Source: Variovorax sp. N23 (lineage in GTDB: Bacteria > Pseudomonadota > Gammaproteobacteria > Burkholderiales > Burkholderiaceae_C). Taken from it: 64,000 bases of DNA. How positions within the stretch are numbered: position 1 is the first letter of the stretch; every line of letters begins with the position of its first letter. A program made the position numbers and the translations under genes. Below are positions 27,733 through 38,320 of this stretch, piece by piece. The notes below the pieces were generated by a model that saw only the letters and a list, made by a program, of their open reading frames with translations, had not been told where the DNA came from and searched no databases. Location: the NCBI RefSeq assembly GCF_025486315.1, contig NZ_JAOOPY010000003.1, positions 186,001-250,000 on the forward strand. Direction: 5' to 3'.

Positions 27733-28709
27733 TCAGCGGAAATGGCAGGCCACCTGGTGGCCTGCGGCGGATTCGGACGGCCGCTCGGTCAGCGCAGGCG
27801 CCTGCGTCTTGCAGAGGTCCTGAGCCAGCGGGCAGCGCGTGTGGAAGCGGCAGCCGCTCGGCGGGTTTGCCGGGCTGGGCGGATCGCCCTGCAGCAGCAT
27901 CCGCCGGGCCGGCGTGCGTGGGTTGGGCACCGGCACGGCCGACAGCAGGATCTCGGTGTACGGATGCCGCGGCGCCGAGAACAGCGTGTCGCGGTCGGCC
28001 ACCTCGACGATGTGGCCGAGGTACATCACGGCCACGCGATGGCTGATGTGGCGCACCACCGCCAGGTCGTGCGCGACGAAGAGGTAGGCGATGCCGAACT
28101 CGGCCTGCAGGTCCATCAGCAGGTTCACCACCTGCGCCTGCACCGACACGTCGAGCGCCGACACCGGCTCGTCGCAGACGATGAGCTTCGGGTTGAGCGC
28201 CAGCGCCCGTGCGATGCCCAGGCGCTGGCGCTGCCCGCCGGAGAACTCGTGCGGATACTTCTTGACTGCCTCGGGGCGCAGGCCGACCTTGCCGAAGAGC
28301 CACTGCACGCGCTCGCGCCGCTCGGCGGCCGAGTTCATGCCGAAGTTCTTCAGCGGCTCGGCCACGATCTCGCCGGCCGGCAGGCGCGGGCTCAGCGAGG
28401 CGTAGGGGTCCTGGAAGATGATCTGCACGTCGCGGCGGCGCAGCCGCATCTGCTCGGGGCCGAGCGTGGTGAGCTCCTCGCCGTCGAGCTGCACCGAGCC
28501 CGAGGTGGGTTCGATCAGCCGCATCACCGACTTCGCGGTGGTCGTCTTGCCGCAGCCCGACTCGCCGACCAGCGACAGCGTCTCGCCGCGCGCCACGGTG
28601 AAGGACACGCCGTCGACCGCCTGGATCGGCGGCTTGCGCGGCGCGAGCCAGCGCTTGGGTGCGATGTAGTGCTTCTTGAGGTCGACGACCTTCAGCAGCG
28701 TCGATGCCG

Positions 28710-28713
<4 letters not shown>
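27733..28713 (-). CDS. Peptide ABC transporter ATP-binding protein (OppF/DppF type)
   Basis: 326 residues. Walker A is [10 protein letters not shown], the signature [10 protein letters not shown] and Walker [13 protein letters not shown]. The C-terminal oligopeptide-transporter extension ([27 protein letters not shown] region, then [15 protein letters not shown]) carries the Cys residues typical of Opp/Dpp ATPases. It pairs with the other ATPase encoded just upstream; their genes overlap by 4 nt (ATGA). Energises import of the substrate captured by the periplasmic protein at 31.6-33.2 kb. Confidence 0.93.
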
Positions 28714-29750
<1,037 letters not shown>

Positions 29751-29766
29751 CGTGGAAAGCTCGCCA

Positions 29767-30672
29767 TCACAGTTGTCGCGCAAGGCGCGGGTCCAGCGCA
29801 TCGCGCAGGCCGTCGCCGAGCAGGTTGATGGCCAGCACCGTCGCCGCCAGCAGGATGCCGGGGTACAGGATGATGTGGAAGGCCACGGCGACGAAGTTGC
29901 GGCCCTCGGCCATCATGTTGCCCCAGCTGGGCGTCTGCGCCGGCACGCCCACGCCCAGGAAGGACAGCGCGGCCTCGGTCAGCACCGCGGCGGCGGCGAC
30001 GAAGGTGGCCTGCACGATCAGCGGCGCCACCATGTTGGGCAGCACATGGCGCGCCAGGATGGTCGGCAGGCGCGTGCCGACCGCGTGCGCAGCCTCCACG
30101 TAAAGCTGCTCGCGCAGCGTGAGCGCCAGCGAGCGCACCAGCCGCACCACGCGTGGAATCTCCGGGACGGTGATGGCGACGATCACGGTCGTCAGGCTGG
30201 CCTGCGTGACCGCCATCAAGGCGATGGCCAGCAGGATGCCGGGGATCGCCATCAGGCCGTCCATCACCCGCATGACGAAGCCGTCGGTCCAGCGCACGAA
30301 GCCGGCGGTGAGCCCCAGCAGCACCCCCAGCACGGTGGCGAGCGCGCCGACCGACAGGCCGACGATCATCGACACCCGGCCGCCCCACACGGCGCGGCTG
30401 AACACGTCGCGGCCCAGCGCGTCGGTGCCGAACCAGTGCTCGGACGACGGCGGCTGCATGCGCGCCAGCACGTCCATGTCCTGCGGGTCGTGCGTGGCGA
30501 TCCACGGCGCGAAGACCGACAGGGCCGCCATGGCCAGCAGCAGCAGCGCGCCGACGATCAGCGTCGGGTGCTTGCGCGCCCAGCGAAAGCGCGGCAGCAC
30601 GAAGGGCGCGTCGTCCGGGGGCGCCGTCGCCGCCGGGGTGGTCGTCGTGGTCATCGGGGGCAGGGCGGACAT
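29767..30672 (-). CDS. Peptide ABC transporter permease (OppC/DppC type)
   Basis: 301 residues from the ATG at 30672, 2 nt after the stop of the partner permease gene. After a Thr/Ala/Pro-rich cytoplasmic lead come a TM ([20 protein letters not shown]), the family motif [15 protein letters not shown], then further TMs and the EAA loop ([22 protein letters not shown]) that contacts the ATPases. Inner membrane. Confidence 0.94.
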   Translation of the reverse strand: MSALPPMTTTTTPAATAPPDDAPFVLPRFRWARKHPTLIVGALLLLAMAALSVFAPWIATHDPQDMDVLARMQPPSSEHWFGTDALGRDVFSRAVWGGRVSMIVGLSVGALATVLGVLLGLTAGFVRWTDGFVMRVMDGLMAIPGILLAIALMAVTQASLTTVIVAITVPEIPRVVRLVRSLALTLREQLYVEAAHAVGTRLPTILARHVLPNMVAPLIVQATFVAAAAVLTEAALSFLGVGVPAQTPSWGNMMAEGRNFVAVAFHIILYPGILLAATVLAINLLGDGLRDALDPRLARQL

Positions 30673-30674
30673 CG

Positions 30675-31610
30675 TCAGTATTGGATTCGGGGGTCGAAGA
30701 GCCGGTAGCTCAGGTCGATCAGCAGGTTGATCAGCACGTACACGCCGGCGGAGATGAGCAGCACGCTCTGGATCACCGGATAGTCGTGGCGCTGCACCGA
30801 GTCGATCACCAGCCGGCCGACGCCGGGAATGGCGAACACCGTTTCGGTGACCACCACGCCACCGATCAGCAGCGCGATGCCCACGCCGATGGTGGTGGCG
30901 ATCGGGATGGCCGCGTTGCGCAGCGCGTGGCCCAGCACCGGCAGCACGCCCAGGCCCTTGGCGCGCGCGGTGCGGATGTAGTCCTCGTGCAGCACCTCGA
31001 GCACGGTGGCGCGCGTCATGCGCGTCACCAGCGCGATGTAGACCAGCGCGAGGTTGACGCAAGGCAGCACCAGGCCGCGCAGCCATTCGCCCGGGCTGTC
31101 GGCCAAGCGCGTGTAGCCCTGCACGGGGAACCACGGCAGCTGGATCGCGAAGGCATAGACCAGCAGGTAGCCGACCAGGAACACCGGCAGCGAGAAGGCC
31201 AGCACCGCGAAGAGCATGACCAGCCGGTCGATCCAGCTGCCGGCGCGGTAGGCCGCCAGCGTGCCCAGCGGCACCGCGACCAGCAGCGTGAGCAACATGG
31301 TCAGCGCGGCGATCGAGACCGTCGGCTCCAGCCTTTGGGCCAGCAGTTCGGACACCGGCACCTGCGTGAAGATCGAGGTGCCCAGGTCGCCGGTGGCCAG
31401 CCGGCCGAGCCACAGCACGAACTGGCGCCACAGCGGCTGGTCGAGCCCGAGCGCGATGCGCAGCTTGGCGATGTCGTCGCCGGTGGCGAGGTCGCCGGCG
31501 ATGAGCGCGGCCGGATCGCCCGGCGACAGGTGGATCAGCAGGAACACCACGACCGCCACCACCGCCATGACGGGCAGGGTGGCGACGAGGCGCCGGAGGA
31601 GATAGCCCAT
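30675..31610 (-). CDS. Peptide ABC transporter permease (OppB/DppB type)
   Basis: 311 residues. The N-terminal TM with the family block HLSPGDPAALIAG is present, and the EAA-like loop reads DYIRTARAKGLGVLPVLGHALRNA. About six TM segments are visible. Located between the substrate-binding protein gene (24-nt gap) and the second permease gene, in the normal dppABCDF order. Confidence 0.94.
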   Translation of the reverse strand: MGYLLRRLVATLPVMAVVAVVVFLLIHLSPGDPAALIAGDLATGDDIAKLRIALGLDQPLWRQFVLWLGRLATGDLGTSIFTQVPVSELLAQRLEPTVSIAALTMLLTLLVAVPLGTLAAYRAGSWIDRLVMLFAVLAFSLPVFLVGYLLVYAFAIQLPWFPVQGYTRLADSPGEWLRGLVLPCVNLALVYIALVTRMTRATVLEVLHEDYIRTARAKGLGVLPVLGHALRNAAIPIATTIGVGIALLIGGVVVTETVFAIPGVGRLVIDSVQRHDYPVIQSVLLISAGVYVLINLLIDLSYRLFDPRIQY

Positions 31611-31634
31611 GGTCGTGCGTTCCCGGCGTGCGTC

Positions 31635-33212
31635 TTACTTGTCGAGCGCCCAGACCACCGGCATGCCGGCCCACAGCTTGTCCAGGCCCTTGAGGCTGGA
31701 CCGTGCGGCGTAGGCGGCCGAGTACTGGCCGGCGCTCACGTAGGGCACGGCTTCGTAGGCGCGCTTCTGGAAGGCGTCGAGCAGTTCCCGGCGCTTGGAC
31801 GGGTTCGTCTCCTTGATCCACGCGGTGCGCAGTTCGTCGAGCGGCTTGTCGCAGGGCCAGCCCGGCAGGCTGTTGCCGCAGGCCGCGCTCAGGTAGGCGT
31901 TGGTGATGGGCGAGTTGACGTCGAACTCGCCGGCCACCGTCACGTAGATGTTCCAGCCGCCGGCGTCGGGCGCGTCCTTCTTGGCGCGGCGTGCACCGAT
32001 GGAGGCCCAGTCGGAGTTCTGCATGTCGACGTTCATGCCGATGCTGCGCATGGTCTGTGCCGCGACCAGCGCTTCGGCGTTCAGGTAGGTCACGTCGGTC
32101 GGCACCAGCAGCACCACCTTCTCGCCCTTGTAGCCCGACTCGGCCAGCAGCGCCTTGGCCTTGGCGATGTCGGGCTTGCGGTAGGGCTCGGCACCGGCGG
32201 CGGTTTCGTTCGGGCCGCCGCAGATAAAGTAGGTGGCGCAGTAGGTGATGCGCATGTCCAGCGGGTAGCCCATGCCGGCGGTGAACTTCTCCTGGTTGGT
32301 GGCCATCAGCAGCGCCTGGCGCGCCTTCGCGTTGTTGAAGGGCGGGTACATGTGGTTCAACACCAGGAAGCCCTGCCAGTTGCCGCTGGCCGCGACCTTG
32401 ATGTTGGGGTCGGTGCGCAGCGGCGCGATGTAGTCCGGCGGCACCTGCTCGATGATGTCCACCTCGCCGCGCTTGAGGGCGGCGATGGCGCTGTTGGCGT
32501 CGGGCAGGTAGAGCCATTCGACGCGATCGAAGTGGCTCTTCTTGCTGCCTGAGAGACCGCTCGGCGGTTCGCTGCGTGCCACGTAGTTCGGGTTGCGCAC
32601 GAACACCGCCTTGTTGCCCGGCACCCATTCGTCGCGCTTGAAGATGAAGGGGCCCGAGCCCAGCACTTCGGGCAGCGGCGACGTGGCCGGCATCTTGGCC
32701 AGCCGCTCCGGCAGGATCACCGGCGGAAAGCCCGAGGGCTTGGCCAGTGCGTCGAGCACCATGCCGAAGGGCTCGTCGAGCGTCAGTGTGAAGTTGCCGG
32801 CGTCCACGGCCTTCCAGACGGCCCCGGCGTTGCCCATGGCGCGGCCCAGGCTGTCGCGTGCGCCCCAGCGCTGCAGCGATGCGACGACGTCGGCGGAGGT
32901 CACCGGGCTGCCGTCGGAGAACTTGAGCCCCGGGCGCAGCGTGAAGCTCCACTGCTTGCCGTCCTTCGAGGTGGTGTACTTGTCGACCATCTGCGGCTGC
33001 GGCTTGCCGCTCGCGTCCTGCGCGAACAGCGTGTCGTAGACCATGTAGCCGAAGTTGCGCGAGATGTAGGCGGTGGTGAAGGTCGGGTCGAGGATCTTCA
33101 CGTCGGCGTGCGCCACGACCTTGAGCGTCTTGGTCTGGGCCAGCGCGGGGAGGCTGGCCCCTGCGAGCGCGAGGGTGCCCAGGGCGAGGGCGGCGAGCGT
33201 GCGTCGTTTCAT
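31635..33212 (-). CDS. Peptide/solute ABC transporter periplasmic binding protein (family 5)
   Basis: 525 residues, normal for SBP_bac_5 proteins. Signal peptide residues 1-25 (ends LPALAQ). Family signature around residues 70-115 (LRPGLKFSDGSPVTSADVVASLQRW) and FNNAKARQALLMATN. Family 5 proteins bind di/oligopeptides, but also many other amides and opines; given the deacylase and D-amino-acid enzymes in the operon, an acylated or D-amino-acid-containing ligand is plausible (inference). Upstream gap to the MlrC-like gene is 37 nt. Confidence 0.92.
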   Translation of the reverse strand: MKRRTLAALALGTLALAGASLPALAQTKTLKVVAHADVKILDPTFTTAYISRNFGYMVYDTLFAQDASGKPQPQMVDKYTTSKDGKQWSFTLRPGLKFSDGSPVTSADVVASLQRWGARDSLGRAMGNAGAVWKAVDAGNFTLTLDEPFGMVLDALAKPSGFPPVILPERLAKMPATSPLPEVLGSGPFIFKRDEWVPGNKAVFVRNPNYVARSEPPSGLSGSKKSHFDRVEWLYLPDANSAIAALKRGEVDIIEQVPPDYIAPLRTDPNIKVAASGNWQGFLVLNHMYPPFNNAKARQALLMATNQEKFTAGMGYPLDMRITYCATYFICGGPNETAAGAEPYRKPDIAKAKALLAESGYKGEKVVLLVPTDVTYLNAEALVAAQTMRSIGMNVDMQNSDWASIGARRAKKDAPDAGGWNIYVTVAGEFDVNSPITNAYLSAACGNSLPGWPCDKPLDELRTAWIKETNPSKRRELLDAFQKRAYEAVPYVSAGQYSAAYAARSSLKGLDKLWAGMPVVWALDK

Positions 33213-33249
33213 CTGCGGTTCTCCGGAAGGTGGCGAAAGAAGGGAGGGG

Positions 33250-34701
33250 TCAGGCGGTGGCGTCCAGCGGCCATTTCGGGCGGCGCGCCTTGCGGTAGGG
33301 CAGGGTCCTGAGGTCGAGCGTCACCGCGCCCGGCGCACCGACGTAGATGACATGCCTGGCGACCTGCGAGAAGGACGCGTAGAAGTGCTGCGAGGACTTG
33401 ACCACGATGATCTTCTTGGCCGCCAGGTCGCAGCCCAGCTGCGTGAAGACGTCGGTGCCCATCGCCTGGTTGCGCAGCGTGATCAGCACGATCTCGATGC
33501 CGTCGGCCTCCAGCAGCGCGCAGTCGCCCAGCGGCACGGGGGTGTTGGCCAGCCCGGTCATCACCATGTCGGGGTGCAGTGCCTTCACGGTGCAGTGCAG
33601 GTCGATCGGCGGGCCCGACATCGGGCTGATCTTGCCGCCGATGCGCAGGTCGAGCCGCGCGCCTTCGCCCGCCTCGAAGGCGATGCGCACCGCGATCGGG
33701 TCCCACATCGGGCCGATGGCCGCGTTGCGGATGCCGCGCTCGACCATGCGGCGCAGGATGAAGGTGCTGTCGCCGGCCGCGCCGCCGCCCGGGTTGTCGG
33801 CACCGTCGGCCAGCACCACCGGGCCGCCGTCGAAGGCGAGCGCCTCGTCGAGCGAGGCGTCGATGTCGGGGTAGCGCACCGACAGGGCCTCACGCATGCC
33901 GATGAGTTCGTCGGCGAGCGTGCGTGCCAGCGCCTGCGCGCCGGCCGGGTCGCCGTCGGTGTAGACCAGCAGCTTGGTGCCCATCTCGGGCACGTCGCCC
34001 CAAGGGAAGCCGTGGGCGACCGAGATCGACAGCACGCCGTCTTTTCCTTCGAGGGCCTGCAGCCGGTCGACATAGCCGCGCGCCGGTTCGCGCGAGGTGT
34101 GCATCGTGACGGCCATCTCGCAGTCGACCAGCGCGGCCACCGGGGCGATCTTCTTCTCGACCATCGCAGCGCACAGGTCGACCAGTTCCAGCGCGCGCTC
34201 CAGCACGTCGGTGTGCGGGTACTCCTTGAAGGCGATCAACAGGTCGGCCTGCGCGACCATCAGCGGCGTGAGGTGGCTGTGCGGGTCGAGTTCGGCGCCG
34301 ACCACCACGTCGGGGCCGACGATGGCGCGCACCCGTTGCAGCAGGTCGCCTTCGCAGTCGTCGTAGCCGTCGGCCACCATCGCGCCGTGCAGGCCGAGCA
34401 CCACCATGTCGACCGGCAGCGCAGCGCGCAGGTCGGCCAGCAGCTCCTCGCGCAGCGTCTCGTAGGCGTGGCGCGTGGTCGTGCCGCTGGGCTGCGCGCC
34501 GGCCACCATGCCTTCGACCAGGTCCCAGCCCCGGTCCTGGCCGCGCAGGCGCGCCGCCCACAGCGGGCCCGAGAAGAAGGTCATCTTGTCGGGGTGCTGG
34601 CCGGCGGCGAAGTAGCCGCGGTCGCGAAAGGAGGCGATGCCGGTCGGCATCGGGCCGAAGGTGTTCGTTTCGGTGGCGAGGGATCCGCTGAAGACGCGCA
34701 T
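33250..34701 (-). CDS. M81 family metallopeptidase (MlrC/microcystinase C-like)
   Basis: 483 residues from the ATG at 34701 (RVFSGSLATETNTFGPMPTG is the typical N-terminus). Family blocks include MVVLGLHGAMVADGYDDCEGDLL, GAELDPHSHL, SVAHGFPWGD and VVLADGADNPGGG. MlrC is a metal-dependent peptidase first described in microcystin degradation; most members occur in peptide-transport operons and their natural substrates are unknown. Here it sits between the peptide-binding protein and a D-amino-acid-oxidase-like flavoprotein, suggesting cleavage of unusual or D-residue-containing peptides or amides. Gap to the flavoprotein gene is 37 nt. Confidence 0.88.
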   Translation of the reverse strand: MRVFSGSLATETNTFGPMPTGIASFRDRGYFAAGQHPDKMTFFSGPLWAARLRGQDRGWDLVEGMVAGAQPSGTTTRHAYETLREELLADLRAALPVDMVVLGLHGAMVADGYDDCEGDLLQRVRAIVGPDVVVGAELDPHSHLTPLMVAQADLLIAFKEYPHTDVLERALELVDLCAAMVEKKIAPVAALVDCEMAVTMHTSREPARGYVDRLQALEGKDGVLSISVAHGFPWGDVPEMGTKLLVYTDGDPAGAQALARTLADELIGMREALSVRYPDIDASLDEALAFDGGPVVLADGADNPGGGAAGDSTFILRRMVERGIRNAAIGPMWDPIAVRIAFEAGEGARLDLRIGGKISPMSGPPIDLHCTVKALHPDMVMTGLANTPVPLGDCALLEADGIEIVLITLRNQAMGTDVFTQLGCDLAAKKIIVVKSSQHFYASFSQVARHVIYVGAPGAVTLDLRTLPYRKARRPKWPLDATA

Positions 34702-34738
34702 GGTGAACTCGATGTGTGGGAGATGAACGGGCAGCGCG

Positions 34739-35962
<1,224 letters not shown>

Positions 35963-35966
35963 TCAC

Positions 35967-36063
35967 AATTTGCGTATATGCAAATACATTTGCGCAGAAC
36001 GCCCTGAAGATCACGGCAGTCTGCTTTGGTGCATTTGCGCTTCTGCAATTTGCATATACGCAA
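35967..36063. promoter_or_regulatory. Divergent control region with 16-bp inverted repeats
   Basis: TTGCGTATATGCAAAT (35970-35985) and its exact reverse complement ATTTGCATATACGCAA (36048-36063) lie 78 bp apart start to start. Each arm is itself nearly palindromic (TTGC-N6-GCAA), so each can be a dimer operator. Related half-sites ATTTGCGC occur at 35988 and 36033. The region separates the leftward D-amino-acid operon from the rightward XRE-cupin gene; that regulator is the likely ligand, and the paired sites could allow looping. Confidence 0.65.
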
Positions 36064-36141
36064 CTTTCAGGCCAGAAATCGCCCGGCCGTGTGCCGTCCG
36101 CCGGGCTGGCGCTGGCAGAATCATCGTTCGTACAGGCATTC

Positions 36142-36852
36142 ATGAAAAGTCCCCAGAAACCCCCGACGAAGGCCGTTGCCCGCGCTGCAGAGGCTGCACC
36201 GCACACCCTGGACCGCGTGGCTTTCGGCAAGCGCCTGCGCGCCGCACGCAAGCAGTTCGGCTGGACCCTGGCGCATGTCGCGGAGCAGTCGGGCGTCTCC
36301 ATCACCACCATCTCGCGCGCCGAGCGCGGGCAGCTCGCGCTGAGCTACGAGAAGTTCTCGGCGCTGGGGCGCACGCTGCGCATGGACATGGGCGCGATGT
36401 TCGCCGAGGCCGGTACCCAGGCGCGCCGCCTGGACCGCCCCATCGTCACGCGCGCGGGCGAGGGCGTGACCTACCGCGGGCTCTCCATCGCCTACCAGTT
36501 CCTCGGGACGCAGGCCCTGGGCAAGCAGATGAGCCCGATCCTCGGCACGGTGCACGCGCGCAGCATCACCGGCCCGGAAGACTACGCGCGCCACGACGGC
36601 GAAGAGTTCGTCTACATCCTGAGCGGCGCGGTCGAGGTGCACTTCGAGGACGGCGAGGTGGTGCATCTGGCGCGGGGCGACATGCTGTATTTCGACAGCC
36701 GCATCGGCCATGCCTATGTCACGGTCAGCCGGCAACTGGCCCGCACCATCGGCGCCTGCACCAGCGAGAGCAACCTGATGCTGTCGGCGCGCGAGGGCGG
36801 CGTGCGCGAGGTCCAGCGGGCGGAACCGGCCGCCGCGCGGCGCAGGCGCTGA
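36142..36852 (+). CDS. XRE-family regulator with C-terminal cupin domain
   Basis: 236 residues from the ATG at 36142; the frame is open further upstream but would translate through the inverted-repeat operators. N-terminal HTH_XRE (FGKRLRAARKQFGWTLAHVAEQSGVSITTISRAERGQLALS, ~residues 28-68, here quoted in separate blocks of the helices) and a C-terminal cupin_2 domain (ILSGAVEVHFEDGEVVHLARGD, ~172-195). Such MerR-like XRE-cupin proteins (PuuR/SutR type) often control amino-acid, polyamine or sulfur metabolism, with the cupin as effector or redox sensor. Divergent position points to control of the D-amino-acid operon. Confidence 0.9.
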   Translation: MKSPQKPPTKAVARAAEAAPHTLDRVAFGKRLRAARKQFGWTLAHVAEQSGVSITTISRAERGQLALSYEKFSALGRTLRMDMGAMFAEAGTQARRLDRPIVTRAGEGVTYRGLSIAYQFLGTQALGKQMSPILGTVHARSITGPEDYARHDGEEFVYILSGAVEVHFEDGEVVHLARGDMLYFDSRIGHAYVTVSRQLARTIGACTSESNLMLSAREGGVREVQRAEPAAARRRR

Positions 36853-36884
36853 GAGGCTGAGACCGCGGCGCTTGTCTTTTGTCA

Positions 36885-36917
36885 CCCTCCGGCGCTCGCT
36901 TCGAGGGCCTCTTTTCG
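36885..36917 (+). terminator. Weak terminator candidate after the XRE-cupin gene
   Basis: A 5-bp CCCTC/GAGGG stem with a long loop, followed by CCTCTTTT. Position between two co-directional genes is suitable, but the stem is short. Confidence 0.25.
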
Positions 36918-36930
36918 CTAACCTTTGCCG

Positions 36931-37848
36931 ATGATTGCCTTCGCCCCGCAGCGCGCGGCGGCCGGTGCGCCCATCGGCCCGCCGCCGCCTGCGCCGGACC
37001 TCCCGGTCCCGCCCAGCCCCCCGGTTCCTTCGATCCCGCCCCCGGAGGGTGATCCGCCCGCCGTGGTGCCGCCCGTGACCGACCCCGGCTGGCCGGCGCC
37101 GGTGATCGAGCCGCCGCCCGGCGACATCGTGCTGGGCCGTGCGCACGCGCGGCGCCTGCGCGACATCTACCGCTCGGCCGGCTGGCCCTGCGGCGACCCG
37201 GTCGAGGTCGACCTGCTCGCCGCCGGGCTGCTGGAACGCCAGCGCTCGGCCTTCGGGCACGAGACGCTGCGGGTGACCGACCGGGGCATCGCCCACATCG
37301 CCAGCTCGCTCGTCGTGAACCGCGCCGCGCTGTCGGCGCACGAGGCGCTCGTCGAACAGGTGGCGCGCGAGATGACGCGCAGCGGCCGCATCGCCTGGCG
37401 CGGCCTCGGCCTGCGCGCCCGGCTGCCGGCGGCGGAGCCGGGTGGCAAGGCACGCTGGTGTATCGCGCGGCCCGACGTCTTCTCGATCCGCAACACCAGC
37501 GTGGAGGCCTATGCGCAGCCGGTCGTCCACGAGATCAAGGTGCGGCGCGCCGACCTGATGGCCGACCTGCGCAAGCCCGACAAGCGCGCGGCCTACCTCG
37601 ATTTGGGCGGCGAGTGCTGGTACGTGCTGGGGCGCGACGCGCGCGACCGCCCGATCGCCACGCCGGAGGAAATCCCGGCGGAATGCGGCGTGCTGGTGCT
37701 CGAGGGTGGCCGTCTGGTCGTGATGCGGCCCGCCGTGCATCGGGCCCAGGCCCGCATGCCCTTCGGCCTCTGGATGGCGCTGGCCAAGGCCCAGCCCGTG
37801 GCGGGCTTCGATGAGGACGCCCAGGGGCTGCTCTGCGGCGAGGGTTGA
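36931..37848 (+). CDS. Proline-rich protein with winged-helix and PD-(D/E)XK nuclease-like domains
   Basis: 305 residues from the ATG at 36931 (a TTG two codons earlier is possible). Residues ~18-66 are almost half proline (PPPPAPDLPVPPSPP), probably a disordered tether. Residues ~68-125 look like a winged helix (RDIYRSAGWPCGDPVEVDLLAAGLL, then VTDRGIAHIA). Residues ~135-235 contain E137, then RPD182 and HE201-I-K203, the spacing of a PD-(D/E)XK nuclease core, followed by ADLRKPDKRAAY and ECWYVLG. I recognise no named family. It could be a restriction- or repair-type endonuclease or a degenerate DNA-binding relative. It stands alone downstream of the XRE-cupin gene. Confidence 0.75.
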   Translation: MIAFAPQRAAAGAPIGPPPPAPDLPVPPSPPVPSIPPPEGDPPAVVPPVTDPGWPAPVIEPPPGDIVLGRAHARRLRDIYRSAGWPCGDPVEVDLLAAGLLERQRSAFGHETLRVTDRGIAHIASSLVVNRAALSAHEALVEQVAREMTRSGRIAWRGLGLRARLPAAEPGGKARWCIARPDVFSIRNTSVEAYAQPVVHEIKVRRADLMADLRKPDKRAAYLDLGGECWYVLGRDARDRPIATPEEIPAECGVLVLEGGRLVVMRPAVHRAQARMPFGLWMALAKAQPVAGFDEDAQGLLCGEG

Positions 37849-37968
37849 ACGACCGTTGGTTCACCGTTTGTCGGATGGACTTGCGGAAATTGCTTCAAAA
37901 CGTAAGATCGCCGGCCCACCCTCGACGGTGCGGCAACGACGCCGCGAATTGCCAGGAGCTGCCCCGCC

Positions 37969-38292
37969 ATGCAACCGGTTCTCGAGTTCATCCAGCGCCA
38001 CGAGCGTTCGTACACCTACAGCGTCCGTGCGCCCCACAAGAGCACGGTGCCCCGGGAGGCGTGCTACGTGGACCTCGGGCTGACCTCGCTCGCCGCCTGC
38101 GTGTTCGATGCGGCCCAGGCGCTCAGCCCCAACTTCCCGCGGGCGCATATCTCGTACCAGGGGGTGTGGATGGGCGAGATCGAGGTCAGCCGGCTGCGCG
38201 CCTGCTCCGAATTCATCGCCCAGCAGCTCAAGGCCGAGTACGCGCGCCGCAGCGTGGCTGAATCGGCCGTGCCCGCCGCTGCCGCCGGCTGA
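37969..38292 (+). CDS. Hypothetical protein
   Basis: 107 residues; CAGGAG 10-15 nt before the ATG supports the start. No family recognised. The protein is soluble-looking, with possible beta-strands (YSVRAPHKSTV, CYVDLGL), two cysteines in the central part and one later, and a helical C-terminus ending in a poly-Ala tail (VPAAAAG). It converges on hmp, with 27 nt between the stops. Function unknown. Confidence 0.7.
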   Translation: MQPVLEFIQRHERSYTYSVRAPHKSTVPREACYVDLGLTSLAACVFDAAQALSPNFPRAHISYQGVWMGEIEVSRLRACSEFIAQQLKAEYARRSVAESAVPAAAAG

Positions 38293-38320
38293 GCCAGGCG
38301 GCCGGCGAGCCACCTTTTTT
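38281..38320 (+). terminator. Possible terminator between the hypothetical gene and hmp
   Basis: GCCGGC repeats at 38284-38289 and 38301-38306 region can pair, followed after GAGCCACC by a run of six T at 38315-38320. The T-run reaches the hmp stop codon. Suits rightward transcription; moderate support only. Confidence 0.35.

Noticed and set aside
29767..32952. A single 1061-codon minus-strand frame joining binding protein and permease regions
   Set aside because: Only its last 301 codons (the OppC-type permease) are real; the rest is the wrong frame of two well-defined genes, so it is not a fusion.
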